This document shows positions 22,984-31,780 of a stretch of 64,000 nucleotides of DNA, piece after piece. The stretch comes from Anthoceros angustus (lineage: Eukaryota > Streptophyta > Anthocerotopsida > Anthocerotales > Anthocerotaceae). Both the position numbers and the translations under genes were made by a program. Each line of letters opens with the position of its first letter. The first letter of the stretch is position 1. The DNA is taken from positions 1,550,001 to 1,614,000 of the forward strand of contig MU008170.1 of NCBI GenBank assembly GCA_010909165.1, in the 5' to 3' direction. The notes beneath the pieces are model-generated. The model did not search any database, was not told the origin of the DNA, and worked only from the letters and a program-made list of their open reading frames with translations.

Positions 22984-23812
22984 CTAAGTGATGTGTGTGC
23001 ATGACTGCAGGGAAGCTGGGGGTGCCATGCAATACCCAGTTGTGTGTTCTATCGCACCACACTTCCTGCATGGCTCGTGAACTTTCGATAGGATGGGTTC
23101 ATGGATCTTCCCAAGAGTATTTCTGTTGCCCAAGGCTTCGAGCTTTGCCACCTTGCTCAACAATGCTGTAGTCTGGCTCCTGCCGCCTTCTCCTTCTCCA
23201 TGAATAGGCAGCATCATAGGCTTTTCAAACCGTGGTTCTCGTACAGGGCTTTCAGATCTAGATGAATCTCGATCCCGAGAACGACACCTGCTTTTCCCAC
23301 GGTCATGATGTTGCGGCTTAGCAGCTCGGGTACGTGTGGACACCTTGCTCTTCAATATCGCTAGTTCAATTGCTTCATTCAAGCCCTTCTCTTCATCTTC
23401 CATGCGCCTTGTGTACGTAGAATTCATTCCATAGGCCATGGATGAATTTCCTTTTGACCTTCTTGAGCTTCCTTTCTGTGGTGTACCTGAGCTTCTTCAC
23501 TAGCATTTGACTTCTGTCTATATAGTCGGCAATGCTCTCGTGGTTCTACTGGTATAGGTAATCGAGTTGGTCCTTGTAGTCTTTGTGGAAGGATTCGCTC
23601 CTGAATTTTGCAAGAAAGGCAGAACACAAGGCATTCCAGTCAAGGCAAAGGGAATCTTCCAAAGTCTGAAACCATACTTCGACTCTCCTTACAGCGAGGC
23701 AGGTTAGCACTTCAGGTACTTCTTTACACCCATCATGCGGGCTTTCAACATCTTTCAAACCAGCTAGAGGTGCTCATTCTGTCTTCATTTGGGGAGCCAT
23801 ATTACAGAGGTA
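22984..23812 (-). pseudogene. Minus-strand retrotransposon gag with intact CCHC zinc knuckle, split by the Copia insertion
   Basis: Read on the minus strand, 23758-23546 gives a gag core piece (WNALCSAFLAKFRSESFHKD) and, after a frame break around 23430-23600, 23439-22984 gives a basic Arg/Ser-rich linker and the knuckle CRKCGAIEHTTGYC, which fits C-X2-C-X4-H-X4-C exactly. The 5' part is not here: the Copia element at 23813-30869 inserted into it, and its upstream portion resumes at 30875. The pol region expected to the left (below 22984) was not recognised, so the element is truncated or heavily rearranged. Confidence 0.7.
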
Positions 23813-24049
23813 TGATGAAATAGGTCACTATTAGGGCACTCTTCACTAGGGCACCTAGAACTTAATGATTTATTTATTTGGATAGGGCATTAAGTAGTTT
23901 AGGTAGTTTTCTTTAGTTGGTTACTTAAGTGGTTATTTGTTACAACCACTAGGTGGTTATAACCACTTCTAGCCTTCTATATAAGGCATGTACTTTCTAT
24001 CAAATGTAATGCAACACATATTGCTAGAGCTTGTGTATGATTCTCATCA
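23813..24049 (+). repeat. 5' LTR of the Copia element
   Basis: 237 bp with TGATGA...TCATCA ends. A TATA-like string (TCTATATAAGGC) near 23978 marks the presumed promoter, and AATGTAATG near 24003 is close to the presumed R/U5 region. It is identical to the 3' LTR except at 23993. Confidence 0.95.
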
Positions 24050-24061
24050 TGGTATCGAGCA
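24050..24061 (+). promoter_or_regulatory. Primer-binding site of the Copia element
   Basis: TGGTATCGAGC begins immediately after the LTR. It matches the tRNA-Met complement TGGTATCAGAGC apart from one or two missing bases, the same kind of small loss seen in the coding region. Confidence 0.8.
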
Positions 24062-24828
24062 CACTTGCTCTTTGTTTGCTTGTGCATCCTCATGCATCTA
24101 AGTAGCTTATCTAGGAGACACTTTCTAATCTAGCATTTGCCTAGATGGATTGTGTTTATCCTAGAATTGCTATCTTTGCATGCATTTTCTTTATGCTAAC
24201 ATTTCTCTTCTAACAATGCTTTTATGCACTAATTCTTTGTTCTTCCTCCATGGATTGTGTTCCTTAGAAGGAGAAGGCATAGAGTTAAGAAGAGAAGTAG
24301 TCCGCAAGACAACAAGAACAAATTAGGAGCCCAACACATAGAAGCAATAGAAGACAACAAGCTATAGAGGGAGAGATAGTAGAAACCTCCTCTTGTATAG
24401 CAAACTTCATTGCATCTATTTTAATTTCTAAACCGGATCAAGGGAAGTTTATCAAGCTAGCTAGACGTGATTTGCTAGAAGTTTTAGTCCAATTCACGTC
24501 AAGGCATTAGAATTAGCTCTCCAACATATCCCAAATTTGAATCGGTATTAGTACTCCTTTATCTTCTAGTCTCGCAAGACAAAATAGCATAGAAACTCTT
24601 AGATTTCAAGAAATTGATAGTCAATTAGCAACTCTTAGAATCCAATCCTTTGATCTTAAGGGAGAATTATCTGAATTAAGGACAAAATTGTCTATTCTCT
24701 CTAAGGTTGATAATGCGCAGATTTGAGAGCATGCTATCATCATCCGAATCGATTATGATGCAAGAGAAGAGTTTCGTGCAATAGAAGATGAGGTCAGACG
24801 CGAGGCCTAGTCCTCTAAATCACCTACA

Positions 24829-25760
24829 ATGGCTGGAGTGATCAATGATGAAGAACAAACTGCTCCTAATTCCCCATTGGGTAATGATAATGCTAACACT
24901 TCATTGCATTATCATTATGGTGATGTTTCAAAGAGAAAGATAGATTCAATGGAAGGGATTATGACATCGGTCATTGAGAATGCGAGGAGCTTTGCGGCAA
25001 AGAGACCTTTGGGGCATCGTCGATGGATCAATTCCCACACGCCCGATTTGAACGTGAACTTCAACCTTCCGGGACGCTGTGACAGAAGGCACAAGATTTA
25101 TTGGTCGGACTTTCTCAACATATGGTGAGACATGTCGCACACGCAAAGACCTCCAAGGATATGTGGACTCACCTTGCTCAATTATATTCATCTCGAGATG
25201 TAATGAGTATTGTTGCACTTCACGTAACTTCCGCAACCTCTCAATGAAGGAGTCCGACACCATCGAACATCATGTTAATGCATTTCGATTGGCACGATCC
25301 CATTTGGAATCTTCAATGGCGTACCTATCTCGAGATGGAGGCTTACGTCATTCTCTTATCTTCATTGCCACCTTCTTATAGGGCTTTCATTACAACTCAA
25401 AATGCGAATTAATGTCGAAAAGCTGCAGATGAAGATCCAAATGAAGAGCCGACATCGTGTTTCCGAACTTATTGGAGCATTGCTACAGGAGGAGGCAAGC
25501 GACGTCATCATCACTCCAGCCAACAAGCAGTGATGTATTCACAAAGGGGTAGAGGAAGAGGACGAGGCGAGGCCGAGGTTCTACTTTCCAGACCCCATAT
25601 CCTGCATATACTTTCCATGATGGAGAGGCATCTTCTTCAACACCGCAAGAGGTAACAAGAAGATCGGGATTATATGTAATTGGTGCGTAATCCCAAATCA
25701 CATGGAAAAGGATTGTCGTAAGAAGAAGAATGGGAACCTCAAGGAGGCCCCACCGAGCTA
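24829..25760 (+). pseudogene. Copia gag region with CCHC zinc knuckle
   Basis: Gag-like sequence in several frames. 25128-25290 includes a retro-gag segment ending NLSMKESDTIEHHVNAFRLA, typical of Copia gag (UBN2 type). A complete zinc knuckle CNWCVIPNHMEKDC is encoded at 25675-25716. Frame breaks occur near 25080 and 25400. Gag would form the capsid and bind genomic RNA; this copy cannot make a continuous product as written. Confidence 0.75.
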
Positions 25761-25829
25761 ACATTGCTAAGAAACAATCTTCCTCAACTCCAGGTGCTCA
25801 TCGTGTGCTTGGCTTCTTCCAAGCCCTCC

Positions 25830-27110
25830 AATACCTCATGGTACTTAGAGTGGAGCTACTTCACATATTTGTTACAGAAACTCTTTTGAGTCTTACTCAC
25901 CACCCAGGACATCACCGTCTCCTCGAGATGATCACAACCTACCCATTGCGGTGTTGGTTCTTGTATTCAAGTGTGATTCGTGTCGTTCTTCATCTTCATC
26001 ACGTCCTCCATGTTCCTTCAATGTGCAAGAATCTAGTATCACCGCAAGTCTTTGTCAAGAACACACTCAGTGATCCTTTATGCATAGTTGTCTTCTCTCT
26101 TCATAAGTGATAGAAACTATACAATGCACAGGCACTTTAGATGATGGTCTCTATAGATTGTCGACAAGTGGGAGCCACCCATTCGCTAATGTTGCCATTC
26201 CAAACCCAAATGACACCTACCCAAACCATGCTTTGGCATTGTCGCCTTGGTCATCCTAATAGTCAAAAATTAATCCAAATGTCTAAGGGAGCTTTATATA
26301 GAACCCTTGCCTTGCAAAGGTTGAACACCTACCTTGGTGCGAATCTTGTGTCCTCACTAAACGACATCAAGAGCCTTTCAAAATAAATCTCCACAAAGGG
26401 CCAAGTCACCTTTAGAGATAGTGCATGCATTTGTGGACCCTTGTCTACACCCTCCTTTAGTGGTAGTAGATATTTTTGACCTTCATGATGATTTCTCTCG
26501 CTTTGTCTTTTCCTACATCCCGAAAAACAAGAGTGATGCCTTTCACTTCTTCAAGGACTACATGAAATGGGTGAGAGACTTACGGATCACAAACTCAAGA
26601 CCTTACGTTAACAATGGTGGAGAGTTTACATCTCGAATTTGAGGATTTTGTCGAGTGAAGGTATAGCTCAACAACTTACAGTTGTCTACACTCCTCAACA
26701 AAATGGCGTAGCCGAGAACAAGAATCTACGCCTTCAAGAGATCACAGGTTGCTTATTGGTACAAGCTAAGTTATCTAAGGCTTATTGGGCAGAGGCCCTC
26801 CTCACAGCAACCTATCTCATGAATCGATTGCCTACATCAGCAGTTCAAGGTATGACTCCATATGAAGCATTCATTGGCAAGAAGCCTTCTATTGACCACC
26901 TTCGAATTTTTGGATCCCTGGCATATGTTTTTATTCCCAAAGCATTGCGTAAGAAGTTGGATCCCAAAGCTAAGTACACTTTCATTGGCTACACAAGGTA
27001 TCAAAGGTACAAATTGTTCAACCCTTCTACAAGGCAACTTTTATACCGAGTGTTACTTTTCATGAGTCTTACCTCTTTTCCCCAGTGGGAGCGATAGGCT
27101 TGGTCCTCCT
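25830..27110 (+). pseudogene. Copia protease and integrase region, frame-broken
   Basis: At 25838-25865 the expected protease start (Trp-Tyr-Leu-Asp-Ser-Gly-Ala-Thr) is disrupted. The bases encoding the Asp-Ser-Gly triad are shortened, giving Trp-Tyr-Leu-Glu-Trp, so the catalytic Asp is lost. A GAG-pre-integrase motif (LWHCRLGHPNSQKLI) is at about 26229-26275. Integrase core pieces follow: NKSDAFHFFKDYMKW (26529), GGEFTSR with a stop/frame break at 26640, VVYTPQQNGVAE (26680), then LSKAYWAEALLTATYLMNRL and PYEAFIGKKPSIDHLRIFGS (26770-26930), the hallmark Copia integrase C-terminal region. Stops and frameshifts separate these blocks. Confidence 0.9.
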
Positions 27111-27529
27111 CTTGATGAGACCATTGACCCTTCTTATTTTGATGATCTGATTATTTCACTCCATTTCCCATTCTCGCTTCTGTTCCTTTAGTTGAACCTA
27201 TTATGCGGAGGAGGAGGAGTTAGCATCTATTCCACAACCGGTACAACTCAACAACTCGATGTTGACATCCCAGAGGCGCCATTGACACTCATGATGATGA
27301 GTTTGATGACCCTCGGAGGATGACGAGCCAGCAGATCCTCGTTGATCCCGCCTCCTGGATGATGCACTGCACAAAGGTACAACCTTAGATCCCGACCTAC
27401 TATCTCGTCCTGCAGTTGGAAGGAACCTCCTTTAGGATACCTAGCTGTTTTGATGATCCTATACCCCTATATCACTTTATTCTCAAGCTGTCTACAAGGC
27501 AACTATAGACCCGGAAGAACCTCTTACCT

Positions 27530-29030
27530 TAAAACAAGCTTTCTCTTCTCCGAAAAGACTTATGGAAGGTAGTCAGAGATTAATATAATTCCCTAGTTAA
27601 TAACTCTACATGGGAATTGGTCAAACCACCTAGGGGTAGGAAGATAGTAACCAGCAAATGGGTATTCAAAATTAAAAGAAAAGGAGATGGTTCTATAGAA
27701 AGGTATAAGGCACGCCTAGTAGCGAGGTTTACACAAATTCTGGTCTAGATTACATACCTTGGGCCACTTATGCCCCAAGAGCCAAATTTGCCACACTTGA
27801 ATGATATTTGCCTTATGTGCCCAACATGATCTTGAACTCCACATGATGGATGTTAAGACAAAGATATTTGTATACCGCAAGAGGAAATATACATGAGACA
27901 ACCCGAGGGTTACAAGTTAAGGCAAGAAGATTGGGTATGCCGACTCATCAAAGGTTTGTATGGCCTTAAGCAAGCAAGAATTGGAATTAACCATACATGT
28001 ACAACTTATTGGGAGAGGATTTAAGCAAAGCCGGTGATGCTTGTATGTACATCCTAATATCCGCAATGATATATTTTATCTTCTACTTTATGTTGATGAT
28101 GTTTTTATGGCAACAAACTCCCTTACTCTCCTAGCCGAAACTAAAGCATGGCTTAGGACTCTATTTGAGATGTCCGATCTAGGAGAAATGACATATGCAC
28201 TTGGTGTTAATATTATACGAAATAGAGGTAATAAGACTCTAAGTATAGTTCAAACCAAGTATATTAAGGAGAGTTTAGCTAAATTTGGACTTGAGGATGC
28301 AAAGCTGCACCCACCTTTTGCAAGTGGTGTTAGGCTTACCTCGATATGAGTCCCAAAACAGTGAAGAAAAGCTAGAAATGTCGAGTTCCATACCGATCTT
28401 GTTGGCACTCTAATATATTTATGCAATTTTACGAGACCGGATATATCTTTTGAAGTCGGCCTCGCTCACAATTCTTGGAGAACCTCGGACGTGAGCCTTT
28501 GGATGTCTGTTAGCGTATATTCGGTACCTTAAAGGCACTATGTACATGGATCGATGTTCAAGCACACATCAACATTAACTCTAAGATAGGCCGATGCGAT
28601 GTCTTTGATACAAGAAAATCAGATCGGTATGTATCGCTTGGAGGAGCACCAATATCATGGTCAAGTAAGAAACAACCTACTATAGCTTTGTCTAGCACCG
28701 AGTCGAGTGAGTCTAACCCTCGGTTCTAAAGACATAGTGTGGTCCAGGTTAGTTTTGAGTGAACTTCATCATCCTCAACTTAAGCCTACATCTTTGTTTA
28801 GTGATAGCCGGTGCCATTGCACTTGAAACTGCTTTTCATTCTAGAACTAAACATATAGCTGTTGAGTATCACTACATAAGGGAAAAGTTAGAAGATCAAC
28901 CATAAATATTAGTTATGTTCAAACTTTAGACAATGCTGATTTATTGACAAAGTCATTAGGAATTGAACTTCACAAAAAACACATGAAATGTTTAGGTATC
29001 CTGGACATCCAGTCCAAACCTTCTACCTAA
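27530..29030 (+). pseudogene. Copia reverse transcriptase and RNase H region, frame-broken
   Basis: RT begins with NNSTWELVKPPRGRKIVTSK and continues through KARLVARF at 27725. In the block around 27850 about 14 bases that should encode the centre of the Copia Asp-Val-Lys-Thr-Ala-Phe-Leu-His-Gly motif are missing. The catalytic YVDDV is in an intact 102-codon frame (28041-28349, YVDDVFMATNSL). RNase H pieces include a Ser-Ser-Thr-Glu motif (28690) and RTKHIAVEYHYIREKL (28843-28890), and the element's C-terminal LLTKSLGIELHKKHMKCLGI ends near 29030. Not translatable as one product. Confidence 0.9.
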
Positions 29031-29251
29031 AGTTCATCCTAGCAGCTAATGGGCCTATTTAAAATAACCTCAAAATTTTAGCCCATATTGTTTTTATTTT
29101 TCACAAACTTATTTCTTCCTCCTCTATCTCAAAGAAGCAAATATTGTCTTTTCCTTGTTTCTCATAGACGGTCCATAAACATCCTGATTTATATTGGAGT
29201 AATAATTAATGCCAGTTTTTGTATGCATTAAATCAACCATATATGTTTTTC

Positions 29252-30396
29252 CTAACACCAATCACACTTACGGAAAACATGAGTAGTGTGCCCTGGAAAA
29301 TCCAAACTATAGGCACATTTGGTTTTGATCATATGGATTCCCGTCACTTCACAAACATATGAGTATGGGACATTCACCTTGCTAGGGCCTCCTTTTGTCA
29401 ATACAACTACAGCTTTATCATAATCACCTAATGGGAGATATTCAGGATCGTAAAAGCCTATACTCTTCACTTCATTAGGCTGACCAGGATAGTTGTAGTC
29501 TTCTGCACCCAGGACACACAAGGATCAGCAACAAGGTTAGAACAATAAGCCACAAATTGAAAAGGAAACAAAACTAGAAACTCGAAATTAGGAATCAGCA
29601 TATACCTTTTTCATTCTCATTTTCTTTTTCCTTTCCTTTTTCTTTCAGTTTCTCCTTTCCATCCTTCTTCCCCCTTTTCTTCTCTCCTTCATCCTCCACT
29701 GCACCCGCACCTGTACAGGCCACCAACACCAAAGGAAGGGGATGGTCAGACACTTCAAAGTGGCCATCCCCCTCACCACAACAGCCTCCATTAGCCCCGC
29801 TGAGCCAGGGGCCGCGCTACCAGGGGAAGGCCCCCTGTGAGGCGCGCGCATAGGGAGGCCCCATGATACCTGCAATGCAGGCATTTTTTCTTTCCTAGGC
29901 CTTTCTTCACACATTGGAAGTGGGGGCCCTCTCCTAACAATTTCGCAGATGAGGACACAAGACACTGCAGCAACACCACAACGCCGATTATACCAGAGCA
30001 AGAGATTGGAGATCATCGTCAAGTTCAAGTTGTCGAGCCTTCTTCTTCCGAGGACTCCAAGATGATATAGGTCTTCTCCTCGGATTTCGGTGTTTGAGAG
30101 CTGTGTGTCGGGAGATGTGGAGCAAGTTTTGATGAGGCGGGAGAAGGAAGATTGGAGAAAGATGCCCAGAATCTCCCATGGGCATCCCTCTCCTGCAGGA
30201 CGCCCTCACGGATTGAGGGAGGCGCGGGCGCAGACGGCGCGCGGCGCCGCGCCGCGCCGCTTCTCCGCGCGCCGCGCCGCCCCAGAGGGCGCGGGCGGAG
30301 TGCCGCCATCGCCACTGCAGCTTTGATGAGGGAAGGAGGTAGGAGCGGGAAGGCATGTCGAATTAAATCGACCCGATATGGGCATATGATGCCCAT
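29252..30396 (-). CDS. Antisense intron-bearing gene-like cargo inside the Copia element, unknown product
   Basis: Between the end of pol (29030) and the 3' LTR lies about 1.5 kb not expected in Copia. On the minus strand it is gene-like. An open frame starts at ATG 30396 and runs to 30025, with an Ala/Arg-rich region encoded by a GC-rich tract. A Lys/Glu-rich segment encoded at about 29697-29606 ends at a donor GTATAT (29605-29600). A pyrimidine-rich 103-bp intron (29605-29503) ends TGCAG. The last exon (29502-29252) encodes YNYPGQPNEVKSIGFYDPEY then VNVPYSYVCEVTG, ending RKCDWC-stop. Frame continuity between the Lys/Glu segment and the last exon holds; the join between the first and second parts needs at least one more intron and is unresolved. 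Product family is not recognised. Confidence 0.4.
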
Positions 30397-30632
30397 GGAT
30401 GGTTAATAACCATCCATTTACTGATTTATAAATAGTTATTTTCCTTTTATAAATTGCTATTTTCCTTTTAGGCTCAATTATGAATATGCTTAATTTCCAA
30501 CTTAAGTTCCTTTTACTTAATGCTTTTAAGCTCACTTGACTTTAGAACTAGTTTTCGTTCTAGGCATATTTTGACTTATTTTGAAGCTAGAGTAATTCTC
30601 ATCATCACACCCTAGTTCATAGTGAGTGGGAG

Positions 30633-30869
30633 TGATGAAATAGGTCACTATTAGGGCACTCTTCACTAGGGCACCTAGAACTTAATGATTTATTTATTTG
30701 GATAGGGCATTAAGTAGTTTAGGTAGTTTTCTTTAGTTGGTTACTTAAGTGGTTATTTGTTACAACCACTAGGTGGTTATAACCACTTCTAGCCTTCTAT
30801 ATAAGGCATGTAATTTCTATCAAATGTAATGCAACACATATTGCTAGAGCTTGTGTATGATTCTCATCA
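30633..30869 (+). repeat. 3' LTR of the Copia element
   Basis: 237 bp, 236 of them identical to the 5' LTR. The purine-rich AGTGAGTGGGAG immediately upstream (30621-30632) is the presumed polypurine tract. The target duplication aggta follows at 30870-30874. Confidence 0.95.
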
Positions 30870-30874
30870 AGGTA

Positions 30875-31319
30875 AGATATTGAATCAAGGTTCCTCTTCA
30901 ACGATAGGTCAGAGCTCTAGTAGCCCATGTTGCTGAGCTTTTTCTATGCTACTTGTCAATCACACTAATCACTGCTTCTTTTGAGCAGCTGTAGCCACTT
31001 TTATCTCCTTCAGCGTCACAAATACACGCTTGCTAAACAACGAGGCATTCGCAGATCCAAATGGGAACAAGGTATCAGCAGGTAACCTAGCAAACCTCTG
31101 CTTTAAAGTCAAATATTGGCCAGGCCTCTTTATAGCAAGGGACGACGAGCCTTTCATAGCTAACCAAAACACTTGTTTGTTTGAAAACAAAGGGATATGG
31201 GTTCGGCAGCGTGTGTAGTACCCGGGGGGTGCAACAAGTCGTCTTGCACAATGCAATGTTCAGAAGATAAGAGCAAACTGCTTGCTACTATAAATATGTC
31301 CCGCCGGGGGTGCCAAAAA
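30875..31319 (-). pseudogene. 5' part of the nested minus-strand gag element, with primer-binding-site-like sequence
   Basis: This is the continuation, beyond the Copia insertion, of the minus-strand element at 22984-23812. A minus-strand frame (31256-30969) of 95 residues ends KEIKVATAAQKKQ-stop. At 31319-31300 the minus strand reads TTTTTGGCACCCCCGGCGGG, which resembles the TGGCRCC-type primer-binding sites of plant Ty3/Gypsy elements and sits directly after a CA-ending LTR candidate. The gag reading frame itself is not continuous here. Confidence 0.5.
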
Positions 31320-31780
31320 TGTTAGATGTCGATTTACACTGGGGTAACAACACTGATAGGAACGGCAAATGTATCAGGCATTCTCATTCAAGCATTCTCA
31401 GGTTGGCAACGGAAGAGGATACGGCCGTAGTGTTTGTTGTGCCTAGTAAGAATACACATTTGAGCCTGGCTATCTACGCCGAAAATAAAGAATACACACT
31501 TGAATCTAGCTATCTACGCCCAACTGGCTACTACCTTTGACTCAAACATGAAACATTTACTTCATTGTGCGCTGCAAGCCTTGTGTTGAGAGAGTTGTGG
31601 AGAGCCTAGTTAGTGAGCAAAACTTTTACTCTAGCCCTCATATATCCCGCAGGCTTGCATTAACTAGGCAGCTACTAACTCCAAGGATTCTTGCAGACCA
31701 CTGATTACTAAGAGTCTTCTATAGGCAGCCTTTCATTAGTGGTTGCAGCAATTTCTCTCTAATAGAAAATTGTATGAAGC
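31320..31780 (-). mobile_element. Candidate LTR of the nested minus-strand (Gypsy-type) element
   Basis: On the minus strand the sequence ends ...GACATCTAACA directly before the presumed primer-binding site. Inside, a 37-38 bp unit (AAGAATACACA...ATCTACGCC) is tandemly repeated at 31448-31522. The outer boundary was not determined because no second copy exists in the window. Confidence 0.4.

Larger units (their letters stand above)
23813..30869 (+). mobile_element. Complete Ty1/Copia LTR retrotransposon (structure intact, ORFs broken)
   Basis: Two 237-bp direct LTRs (23813-24049, 30633-30869) differ at a single base (C at 23993, A at 30813). They begin TGATGA and end TCATCA, a perfect 6-bp terminal inverted repeat, and are flanked by a 5-bp target-site duplication aggta (23808-23812 and 30870-30874). 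A tRNA-Met-type primer-binding site follows the 5' LTR. Domain order gag, protease, integrase, reverse transcriptase, RNase H is that of Copia. Coding frames are interrupted many times by small deletions although the LTRs look almost unchanged. An antisense gene-like segment occupies 29040-30600, between pol and the 3' LTR. Confidence 0.95.
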
